Origin: Eutreptiella sp. 'Long Island Sound 2002'
Lineage: Eukaryota; Euglenozoa; Euglenophyceae; Eutreptiales; Eutreptiaceae
NCBI GenBank assembly: GCA_964036045.1
Contig: OZ038380.1
Coordinates: 116,669,699-116,733,698 of the forward strand
Reading direction: 5' to 3'
DNA: 64,000 nt
Shown here: positions 53,192 to 63,059 of the stretch, piece by piece
Position numbering within the stretch: the first letter of the stretch is position 1
Layout of the letters: each line of letters begins with the position of its first letter
Notes under the pieces: generated by a model
Databases searched by the model: none
What the model was told of the DNA's origin: nothing
The model's input: only the letters and a program-made list of their open reading frames with translations
Position numbers and translations under genes: made by a program

Positions 53192-53533
53192 CTACTTCGT
53201 GAGCTGGGTGAAATCGTACGCGAAATCAGTTCGACGAGTGCTACGCACCTGGCGCCCAGCAGTCGTCCTAGCACTAGGTACACTCGACTGAGCACTACGC
53301 ACACTCGACTGAAGGTGATCACTCGAGGGGGGAGCAGAGCTCCTGGTGCGCGTCGAAACCCCTGCCCACACAAATCCAGAACCAACCTTCAACTTCTTTG
53401 GTCGGGGGGGCTGATTCGTTAAGTCACGCAGGGGCTGCGACTCAGATTCCTGGGTCAGGATGAGGTCGTCGGTCCTTTCAGCATGGACACACTCAGCGCC
53501 CAGAGACTGGACACTCACACTTAGGCGGCTCAA
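53192..53533 (-). CDS. Unrecognised Ser/Arg-rich coding exon
   Basis: The 113-codon frame has balanced composition (Glu/Ser-rich start, P-P-R-P-K-K-L-K-V basic patch, Ser/Arg-rich end) and ends at a TAG immediately followed by GGTGAGA, so the stop may lie at an exon border. No family is recognised. Confidence 0.35.
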   Translation of the reverse strand: MSRLSVSVQSLGAECVHAERTDDLILTQESESQPLRDLTNQPPRPKKLKVGSGFVWAGVSTRTRSSAPPSSDHLQSSVRSAQSSVPSARTTAGRQVRSTRRTDFAYDFTQLTK

Positions 53534-54407
53534 GTTGCATGGTCAAAAACGAAGGAAAAGGTAGGAAAATGACAGGTTTCCAAAGGCAGCGAAAAATAGT
53601 TGTTTTGCTGGATATTATAAAAGCGTCGCAAACAAGTATGGCAGATTAGATATTTCTATAAGAATGATGTGTCCCATGGGCGAGACAGGGAAAAGTATTG
53701 TTTGGTGACTATTCTTTGCGCGAGGCCTCGCGCAAAGACGTTCATTTGCGTCAGATTAATGTGATACAGCACGACACATTAGGCAGGTTGTCGAAAAATG
53801 GAACGCTGTCGTATTTATACACGTAACTTAGTACCATTATCAGGATTGCGTGATAGAGGTAGATCTATTAACGAATAAACTGCAACAATGGTGTACCCAA
53901 GAATCTTGAAAAGTATAAATGTTCCGGAACAAACTGCAGTTTCAAGCGCGAGGCCTCGCGCATGGAACGGCGCATGAAAAACATTAAAGTTTCGGTGATC
54001 ATTGCGCGAGGCCTCGCGCAATGGATCTCATAAGCGCTCATAGAAACCAAAATTGGACAGATCCACCAACTACACAGCATGTACATTCCCTTGATGCGGC
54101 GCTGCTGCATGGGGTCCCATACAGGTCCCGCCGGCATCTCTGGTTTTCATACTGTGGTCACCGCTGACTTCACTGCCCAACAGCGATGGAAGCGCGCCGC
54201 AACTGGGTACCACAATCAGGATTAACTAGTGAAATGTGGGATCACCAGACAGTTACAGGTAACCGAAAATGGTGCATGCGACAAGCGAATCACAGAATAA
54301 TCGGTCGCGCGAAAACTGAGTGACAGGTTGATGTTTGAAATCAAGAAAGTTTTTCAAACAGCGATTTTTACGCAGATACAGTTACGCAATTATTCTTTAC
54401 AGCAACA
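53534..54407. other. Intergenic, three palindromes
   Basis: Three copies of the palindrome lie here. A minus-strand frame (54137 to about 54020, M-P-A-G-P-V-W-D-P-M-Q-Q-R-R-I-K) may be a short first exon, interrupted by palindromes in the way the introns of the next gene are; there is too little to call it. The start of the next gene is preceded by ATTCTTTACAGCAACA. Confidence 0.4.
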
Positions 54408-56369
54408 ATGCCCCTGCGAAAAGAGGTGGACCTTGAGAAGACAGTGGCCGCAGCATCCGGAGTTTTCCGCGATGTCTGCTCAGAGGAACCGCCATACCAC
54501 ACGGCAGAAGAACTGTGGGAAGGGCTAAAACAGGGGGACGAGGGCGCGCGATTGTTGTTTGTTTTTTTTCTGCGTCTGCGCAAAAATGAACGGACGCGTT
54601 GCAGCGTTGAAAAGGCGATTGCGGCAGAAGGGAAGAGATGGGTTGGTGTTTTGATAGAGGAGGCCTGGCGCCTCTATTTGCTGATGCGCCACCGCGGAGT
54701 TCCATACCAGGGAAAACCAAAGTCAGTTGTTGCGGTAGAGGGAAGTAGGGCGCAGCGTCGCATTTTAGCAAGGTCAGGTCTGGCGCGATACAGCGCACCT
54801 TCGTTGAAGGAGAAGGCCGCAGTCAGGTTACAGACTAAATGGAACAAAATTTAGCAACAGTGGGTTGTGTTGTGGATGGACAACTGGTACAACAAACAGT
54901 TTACCACAAATCCCGACAAGAACGACAAAAGCCTGAACGCAACAGAGTTGGCTGTGTTGCTACTCAAGGATGCACCGCGCTACTGGCATGGTCATCCTAG
55001 CCTGGAAGACCTTGAATGGCGTGTTCCTATTGTTGCACGCATGCTGGGAAACACCGAGGGAACGTTTGCACGTATCCTGCACGATCTAAGATTTGCAAGC
55101 ACGCGACCTGTTGTGCGAAACATTAGGGCACCGCTTGACATTATTCGCCCTGTACCTGCCAAGAGACCACATTGGCGACCCCTTTGTCTAAGCAAAGAAA
55201 AGGTAAGCGGCAACCTATCGCTTCTTAACCTACTGCAATTTACTAGGGACTTGGCGCAGCACAGCCGACCAGTTGTCCCTGTCTTATGTGATGAGAACAT
55301 CCATTACCGCATTTGTAAGATGATGTACGGTGAAAAAACAACGGGTTGGAACGTCCGGCTTTTTTTGCGTTCACACCCTATATTACATGGTTTCTGGCCC
55401 GCGTACAAATTTTGCGTTACACAAACGTTTCGCTCATTTTGGCCGATTGTGACATTTTTCCATAAGGGTTTGTTGCGCAGCGGTGACACAGTCCCCTGTT
55501 TTCCCAAGCTGATCACAATGGAGATAACTGTTGGTGCACTGCTGTTGGGTATGGGCCCCCACATACGGCGCCTTAACCGAAAATGATGTTCCCTTGAGCT
55601 GGCACGTCCTGCAAATCGGCGAAGTCGCCTTCGTTACGCTGTGTGTAAGGCCATGCAGGTTCTGTTAACACAATACTGTCCCATGTTACTGTACCTGGGA
55701 CACCTCGTTAGGCAGTGCAATTGGGCTAGGGAGACGGCCAACACGGGTGTTTTTGCTTCTGAGGGATTGCAGATTGTTATGTGTCTGTTAGACCGTTTGA
55801 ACATGGGGGACACACTTTTAAAATACGAACGCACTGTTGCAACTGCGCTATTGTGCCACACTGCGTGGCACACAGCCATGCCTGGACAGGCTTTTGCCGA
55901 GGAATTTTGCGAAAGTCTGCTTTCCAGCCTTGTGACATAGAAGGGCCAGAACAGAGGTGCAGTAACCATTGAAGATGTTGACGATCTGTATCAGCTCATC
56001 ACTATCCGCAAAGAAGGTCACAGGGTGAACGTCTGTAAAATCCCCAATTCCTTTGTCAATTCCGTGCGTCAGCGGTTAACTGCTTACTTGAACGCAGAGC
56101 GTGTATATGTGCCTTGGGTTAGGTGGTGTGCTGAGCCTACTTGTGCAACTCAGGCGCATTGGCCGCGCAGGGGTGTACCTAACTTTCCACCGTCTCTTCT
56201 AATTCCAAAGGGTTCTAACCACTACAAACAAGTCCTTGTGTCTGCGTTGTTGGTGCTAACGCAGCAGGGGCCACTTAAGGCTGGTTTCAAGCGAAAACTG
56301 TCAATGGTTGATCCCCCAACGCAGTGTGTTGGAGGAACAGAGAGAGGCCGACACGCTGCGAAACTTTAG
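54408..56369 (+). CDS. 654-codon frame of unknown family with in-frame TAG, TGA, TAG
   Basis: From ATG 54408 one frame stays protein-like to 56369, broken only by TAG at 54852, TGA at 55584 and TAG at 55938, with no frame shift. Features include a basic helical N-terminus, W-M-D-N-W-Y, G-H-P-S-L-E-D-L, V-L-C-D-E-N-I-H-Y-R, and a long hydrophobic/aromatic region (H-G-F-W-P-A-Y-K-F). A C-terminal part has C-x4-C and a Lys-rich end. The D-N-W and D-E-N acidic motifs recall large transposon-encoded proteins of unknown function in protists, but I do not recognise the family. The stops make it either a recent pseudogene or a gene decoded with suppression or recoding. The last stop listed is TAG; the next TAA in frame is about 210 bases further. 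Confidence 0.5.
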
Positions 56370-56629
56370 AAGAAGATTGGAGAACATGCAGTGATGCGCG
56401 AGGCCTCGCGCAAACAGCATGAAACAACAGGTTAGTACACCCCCTCTCTTGCGCGAGGCCTCGCGCAAGTTTGTCAGTCAAAAACAGTGGCGTGCCGCTT
56501 CAGTTTTGCATTCTCAACCATACTGTACTCGTATTCGCTAAAAGCACCCCACATATGCATTATCAACGACGATTTTACCCATTTTTAATGTTATGTTTCC
56601 TTCAATACAGGCTTTCTTCTTATCGCAGA

Positions 56630-59413
56630 ATGGCAAGCCACGCCAGAAAAACAGCCGAGGAACGAGAAGATACCGACTATGACCCTGGGACCTCAGGATC
56701 GGAGGCTGGAACACCAAAGAAGGGGCGTAAGAAGGAGGAAACACCAGATCCTGGCTTAACCTTGGGTACTGACATCGAGGACCACCTGAAGCCGGACGGG
56801 AGGCAGGTGGAGGTTGAGCTGGACAACGTGAGAATCGACCAGGAGAAGACAAAGGGGCAGATCAGACGGAGAGATGCGAAGTTACTGCAGAAGCGTATTG
56901 AGTCACTCGAAGCAGCACCGCCAACAGGCCCATTACACGTCGTTCTCTGGGAAGATAATAGTATGTTACCAACCGACTTTTCGCTCTTCTCGTTGCGCGA
57001 GCCCTCGCGCAAAGACGTGTCTCATATTTGCAGATGGCGATTTTTGGTGTGTATCTGGACAGCACAGCGTGGAAGCGGTTGCGAAGATTCGGGAGAAGCG
57101 ACGCACCGCGTGTCTGGATCTGCAGCAGTGGCATACTACATGCATCGCCGATATTCTAAAGCCCACGACACCGTGGGCCTTCCGTGCAAAGCTGGCGGGA
57201 CAAGCACAAGGAAGCGCACAAGACGTGGAGCCAATACCGCTGTATGAGGCAGCAGATAACCTCATTCGATGTGTTGAAGATCAGCGGCGGCGAGGCCTAC
57301 CTGACACGTACAGCAATCTCAAGATCGCCATTGTGGATGCTGTGCAGATGAGTGCCCTGGTTCCAACCGCTGAACTGAAGCAACCTGGTCAATTTGTATG
57401 TTCATTAATCGTTGTTTCGGCGCTCTTCCTTGCGGGAGGCCTGGCGCATAACGTTGTCACTTTCAGGACAAAACGTATAAATTGTGGAAAGATTTTATGA
57501 CGTTTGCCTACTATGCTCGTCCGGAAGCTGTGAAAGGTCTGCAGAAGTTCCACGACAAAGGGGAGAAAGTCACGAAGAACGCGCTGAACGAACTCGACGG
57601 GATCCTGTTGCCCGAGTTCTACAACAAAGTGGCAGAAGTGATGCAGGAAGAAAAAACAACCCTTAAATCCTTGCAGAATTCGTTTGACGACGTCATCCTT
57701 GAGCAGTGGGTCTCAATGCATCTGGACCACCCGCACAACGGCCAGTACGTTCGACCTGAGAAAGGTGTGTACCATCGACGCGACTTGGGTTCCATTTCTG
57801 CATCAGTGCGCCGCACTTTCTCCATTTCTGTTCTTTAGCCAAAGACATGCGGACCCGCAAAGAGGTGGCTGCACTTGGAAGGTCTGTCCTGAAGGTGACT
57901 CTTGGTACATGGGGCTATTGGCGCGAGTCTGAAGGCAAAAGTCGCGGTCCATGGCCGGCATGGAAATCCATGATTCGCGCACCACTGTGGCAGGTGGCAG
58001 AGAAAGGCAAACCCGCCCCCCTGAAAATCCTCAACGTCCAAAAACTCCTGGGTCAAGAGCCTACCAAGAGCCGTGTGGTCCCCCCACCTGCTGGCGTTAC
58101 TGGTGACTTCAAGACAGTGGAACAGCAGGATCCATCATTGTCGCAAACTATCACAGTTAAGGCGACCCGAATTGCAGCGTTGAACCACGAACCCCCGAAG
58201 CGGTTCATTGAGATTGACAAGAACCTGATTATCATCAACGGCGACATATTTGAACATCTTGCTCCTGAGACGATGTGCCCAGCCTGGCTGTATGAAGAGA
58301 TGGCGCGTGCCGATACCCTTATCTGCGGCTCCAAAACTGTTGCTGAGAACATGTTCAACGTGCTGGAAACGGAAACAGAGAGGCGTCTCAACGATGATTT
58401 CAACGCGCCGCGCATTGGCCACATGTTGCTTATTCCCATCTTCAGTTGGCCAGTCAAACCGAAGCCTGCAGGGGATCTTACAACGTTTGACGTTCGCTGG
58501 TTGCTGATTGCGTCACCGGATAGCTGGTCGACAAAGGTATCATTCCCTCATTACGTCCGCTCTTTGCGCGAGGCCTCGCGCAATAACTTCTCCCTCATTG
58601 CGGATTCCGAATTATCTGACGTTTGGACCTCCTCAAGTAGAGGAGATGGATCCTGTTGAATTTGGCGGTCAACTTCCGATAACGACGGTTATGTGGTATT
58701 TCGACACTCACCTCTTTCACCTGAAGCAGGATAAGACCTTCAAGCCTGCGTTTGTGTTCATTGATCATCAGCCGGATCTGGTGTGCAAGATCGCGTCCGT
58801 CGAGCTGGATTCTCGCATGTACCTTCTTGGTGTTACCTCTGACAATCTCTCCGATTGGGTCAACAGGGTGCAGCTTCAGTTGAACCATGTATTGACACAA
58901 GAGTCGAAACTGCACGCGTCTGGTGATTGGGACCAGCAAGCCAACTGGGCAAACCGTAGTATTCCCCTATGGGTTTGCGATGACAAGGTGGGTTATGAGG
59001 CGTTATCGCTGAAGGAGGAAGAGACTGTTGAGAAAGGTCAAGCTGCAGAAGCACTGGCCCCTGCAAAGCGGAAGTCTACTGGTGGGGAACCAACCCCCAA
59101 GAAGAAGAAGACTGCCTCCAAGCCTCAGGCAGCGAAGTCAGTTGCCGGTGCAGAATCCGACGAGAGCGATGGGGATGAAGAGGAGGAGAGCGAAGAAGAA
59201 GAGGAGGAGGAAGCGCAGGTCTCCCAGGGCAAGGCAGCGAAGAAGGTGGCAGCGAAGCCGAGGTCCGAGGAAACCGGGGCCCGAGCTCCATTCAAGCAGC
59301 CAGGCCGTCAGTCCCAACCAAGAAGCGCGCCCGCAAAGCCACCTCCTAAGGGTAACACGTCCGTTGCTAAGGCTATGGGTTCTAAGATGCAAACTGTTCC
59401 GAAGAAAAAGTAA
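56630..59413 (+). CDS. Five-exon gene with Lys/Glu-rich C-terminal tail
   Basis: Exons are 56630-56960, 57034-57395, 57467-57764, 57839-58536 and about 58643-59413. Introns of 71-74 bp (56961-57033, 57396-57466, 57765-57838) are GT-AG with phases 1, 0 and 1, and join the frame cleanly. For the fourth intron (from 58537) the 3' border is uncertain: AG at 58642 keeps the frame. A 68-bp intron like its neighbours would end GCGG instead of AG. The product is about 820 residues: a charged N-terminus, a helical domain, a large domain containing F-I-E-I-D-K-N-L-I-I-I-N-G-D and W-Y-F-D-T-H-L-F-H-L, and a tail with K-K-K-K-T, a Glu block and K-K-V-A-A-K-P. It ends in TAA. The tail suggests a nuclear protein. 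No family is recognised. Confidence 0.65.
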
Positions 59414-60771
59414 TTTCTTCGCTTGTTCTGATATATTATGCGCGAGGGCTCGCGCTATGCATTCCTCTTCGACGACCTTTATGCTGTCACCTTGTGCGGC
59501 ACATTTTTCTCTGTGATGCATTTTATTGCGCTGTTGTGTTGGTGTTTGCGCGAGGCCTCGCGCAAAGAAGTGGTACCAAAAAATGCTTCTTGTGGTGCTG
59601 CGTGCAACATGGTTTTCGAAAACTGGTTTTCCAAAATATTGAAAGCTCACGGGTGTTTTTATTGCAAAGCATAAATGGTAGAGGAAACAAAAAGTCGTGG
59701 TTTTCCCAAAAAAGACGTTCATTTTGGTGGAAATAAATCTTTTTCCCGGGCAGTCGGTTTTGTTGAAAATAAAGGTAAATGGACCAGTTAATTGCTTTTA
59801 ACGGGATTTTTGGTTCTTGCGTTTTGCGTCCCCCCCAAAAAAGGACTATTTTTTCGCAGTGCCGTGGAGAGGCAGTTTTGGGCGCATTTTGACCATGCAA
59901 CTTGAGCCGCCTAAGTCACAGGTGCGATTCCATCAGTCTGGACTCCAAAAGGCAACAAGGAACAACAGGGGTAAATTTTACAATGCGCCCCCTGTTATAT
60001 TAAAACTTTCAGAGGCCGCCCCCTTGTGGCATTTGGCGGTACGCAAAATGACCGGCCTATTGGGGCCGGCATTTTGCGACCGCGAAACGCCATGGGGGCG
60101 GCTTCTGCTAGCTATTTCAGGCGATGATCGTCGCACGCGTAGCATAGTACCACAGTGTGCAGAAAGAACCGAAAACGAACATTGCCTCCTTGATTAGAGG
60201 TTTTCCGAACAACGGTTGCCCACGTTCTTGGTATACATTCAATCCATAGGGCCAGATCAGGGGAAGGGCTGGGGGTGGCTGGATGTTGGTAAGGCACTCC
60301 CTTTGTCAGGAGGGCAAACTTCGGCTGGGTGAATCGCCCCTCGCACCAGTCTCTGTTTCAAGGACCACCAGGACGGTGGGGAGCACAGGGGCGTCACCAA
60401 AGAGACGGATTATGCCTGTATACATGTACCCACCCATATGTTGTGTTTACCACTGGGGTCATGTTGATTTCTGCACCAGTTTGTGTGTTGCTTGCGTAAA
60501 CTAATCTTGCATCATGCTGTTTTCAACGCTGTGCACAATACCCACTCACGTTGATTCTTGCATGAGGTGTGCGCGCACAGCATGGGTGCAGAATTCGATG
60601 TGACGCTGATTTCCATGTCTACATATGCTCTGTGCACACACTCCGTAGCCCGTGTATAAATTATGCATGCATACAAACAAATGACACAACTCAGGAAGTG
60701 CAGCGGATTCAACACATGCGCGGGGCAAACAGCCATGCGGCGATGAAACATCATGCAGCCAAACCAATCTA
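59414..60771. other. Intergenic region with palindromes and a hairpin
   Basis: Two palindromes of the 54-59 kb family (59440 and 59545), AT-rich sequence to 59900, the hairpin at 60011-60106, then unremarkable sequence. No coding frame is convincing. Confidence 0.5.
60011..60106. repeat. Imperfect inverted repeat, 45-bp arms
   Basis: AGAGGCCGCCCCC...GGCATTTGGCGGTACGCAAAATGACCGGCC pairs with GGCCGGCATTTTGCGACCGCGAAACGCC...GGGGGCGGCTTCT across a 4-7 base loop. It is probably a small foldback element or an RNA hairpin. Confidence 0.8.
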
Positions 60772-61796
60772 TTGCTTTTTCTTCACCTCTTGCAACTCCA
60801 AGGGAAGCTGCGCCTTGAAATTCTCATAGAACTCACCAGACATAGGAGCACCCGTGACAAGCCTGTACTCCCATCAATGGAGTGCCGTGGCACCCTTGCT
60901 CTGTTCCACAGTCTGCTATCCTATGACCGCCCTGTTTCCCAGCTGGCAAAATCACCCAACTCCCTGCTTCCATCCGTCCCTGTGGAGCAACATCCCCCTG
61001 ATTCTCCACATGATGTGGTCAACGTACTGTACACAGTTGAAATGCCGTTGGAGGAGAAGTTCGTGATAAATGAATGTGGCATGTCAAGAAAAACCTGGAC
61101 CTACATGTTTCCCTCCTATGGGCCAGATGCCCAAACTGCCGCTGCATCAGATGCTGACGATCCAACGCAACCTGACTACCTGCAACGATCCATCACGAAT
61201 GCAGTGGAATTCTTCATGCAAGCAAAGTACTTGGACATTGTTGATGTCTTAATGGTCACGGAGCAGGGTCAAATGCGGAATTTGAATGGTGTGCCAGTGG
61301 CAACCCACAAACTTCTATCCGCCATGTTTGAACACACAGCCACTATCCTCAAGGTATCAAGGTAGCCCAAAACCCAAAACCCAGTGCAGCAGACATTGTT
61401 AATGTTTCGCAAGCAGCATCCAATCTGCGCAAGATTCTACATGCTTTGCAGGCGAAGGGCACAGCATGGGGTCACGTGTGGAGTTACCACGTACATCAAT
61501 TTTTGACTCGTTTGGGCACATTGTACCCCTTCTTGTGTCATGGTTTGGGGGGCAGGTGGCGATCCCTTAAGGCTGAAATCAAACTCAGCACACACGGGCA
61601 ATGGAAGGGTGCAAAGGTGGGTTTCGCTCAAGTTGTGGGGTATAGTGTTGTTGCATGGGCATCAGTAAGGTTGGGAATCAAGCTAGTTGGAAGAACTACC
61701 TCTGTTACAAAGACGAAGACAGCCTTGTTCGATGACTTTTGTAACCGTATGCAAGATGTACGCGGGGGCAAATGCACTCACCTCTTTGTTCTGTAA
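60772..61796 (+). CDS. Unrecognised gene in two frames
   Basis: The first frame (60772-61365; first good Met at 60880) encodes about 190 residues with an acidic Pro/Asp-rich middle and a helical end, stopping at TAG. The neighbouring frame is clearly coding from about 61353 (V-A-Q-N-P-K-P-S-A-A-D-I-V-N-V) to 61796, ending basic (K-T-K-T-A) and TAA. A single-base change near 61350 or a very short intron (AAG|GTATC) would join them. The C-terminal half resembles a small globular domain with conserved-looking G-x-G-W tracts. Function unknown. Confidence 0.45.
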
Positions 61797-62807
61797 TTCA
61801 TATATGTGGCCTCACTGCAAATTGTGCACACCAGTACTCTGCATGGCGCGCAGTGCGCACATATCAGCATGGAATTCCACATGACAGCGATTTCTAAACT
61901 GTTCCTACCAAATGTAACATTCATCGAGCATGTGGTATTGTGCGTGCAAAATACTTGCACGATAGCAGTTTCCATGCATTGCAACCGACCATTAAAGCTT
62001 TTTCATTTCGCACTTCCACTTCACCTAATCCACGATGGCAACCTCCGAACAACACAAGTGCAATTCTGAAAAAAACGCCGTGTCTGAATGCGCCACCAAC
62101 AAAAAGCAATAGCTATCGTGTTGATCTGTGCACTCAACAGACATGCCCCTGATATGGGTGGGTACACACATTGCCAACATTCCTGCCTAGAAGGACAGTG
62201 TGTGTGGGTTGGTTGGGGCACACCGAGAGCTTGCAATGGGGTTTGCTTTTTGGGGATATGCATTCCACCGAAAATGGTCCAAGGGCAAAGCGATTTGGAC
62301 TCCAACGGCATCATCCAAATGCTCCCTGTTGTAAGAGTCTTGCTTTCATCTTTGTTCACTTGGGCAATTGCTAACAAGAGACCATACATACCTACACCTG
62401 AAACACATGGATCAATATCTTGCAAAGTTGTCAGAAACAATCACTCGACCCCAAGCAGCAGGCACTGGATCTGCACTCAAGCGATAGGGCAATAACAATC
62501 TGTGGGCAGCTCTACAGCAACGTGTTCACTTGTGTGCTTGTGCGTGCAATGCAATGCCAAAGGCAACGAGCAAAAGCTCAACAGTGTTCACAGAGATAGG
62601 ACAATTAATAGTAACGGGTGCGAATGCCCAAAAAGGAGGGTCGCTTCTACATAGTGATTGTGTATGCGTGCGCGTGTGTGTGACGCATACTTTGGGAGCG
62701 GTTGCCAAGCAATTGTGACACTGCGGTGGCGTCCCGGCCACCAGCGGAGGAAGTCCTAGTCCTTTTATGCCTGCACGCATACGGCTGTCGTCCACACACC
62801 ACACTAC
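61797..62807. other. Mostly non-coding; possible first exon at 62034
   Basis: An ATG at 62034, preceded by a pyrimidine/A-rich leader, opens a 25-codon frame M-A-T-S-E-Q-H-K-C-N-S-E-K-N-A ending TAG. It could be a first exon or a small ORF. Another frame (62240-62495) has weak coding character. Nothing else is visible. Confidence 0.3.
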
Positions 62808-62948
62808 TCACTATTTCTTGGTGATACTAGAAAGTGTCCTTGGTATGCACAACCTGTGTAGGGTCCAAAGCACCACACACGACACCATTCACTATTGCTT
62901 GGTGATACTAGAAAGTGTCCTTGGTATGCACAATGTCTGCAGGGTCCA
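62808..62948 (+). repeat. Two tandem 70-bp repeats
   Basis: CACTATT(T/G)CTTGGTGATACTAG through TTGGTATGCACAA to GCAGGGTCCAAA occurs twice in a row with few differences. Confidence 0.85.
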
Positions 62949-63059
62949 AACCAACACACACAGAATTTAGAGAGCTTGCAAATGCATTCTTTGGCTAGCA
63001 CGGGATGCACAGTGTGGGCTTTTGTTTGGAGCTATTGCGATTGTCATGAAATTGAACTC

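Larger units (their letters stand above)
53715..59566. repeat. Dispersed GCGCGAGGCCTCGCGC palindrome family
   Basis: Perfect 16- to 22-base palindromes occur at 53715-53736, 53946-53961, 54001-54022, 56395-56412, 56448-56469, 58564-58583 and 59545-59566. Near-copies occur at 56994-57011, 57431-57448 and 59440-59455, and a shorter palindrome (AGTGCGCCGCACT) at 57805-57817. The family is confined to this 6-kb stretch. Four of the sites lie inside introns of the gene at 56630-59413; the rest lie between genes or in untranslated parts. Confidence 0.9.

Noticed and set aside
60270-60345. A tRNA gene around GGTAAGGCACTCCC...CACCA
   Set aside because: An anticodon-like stem exists, but the B box has about three mismatches, the T arm does not pair well, and no acceptor stem can be drawn.
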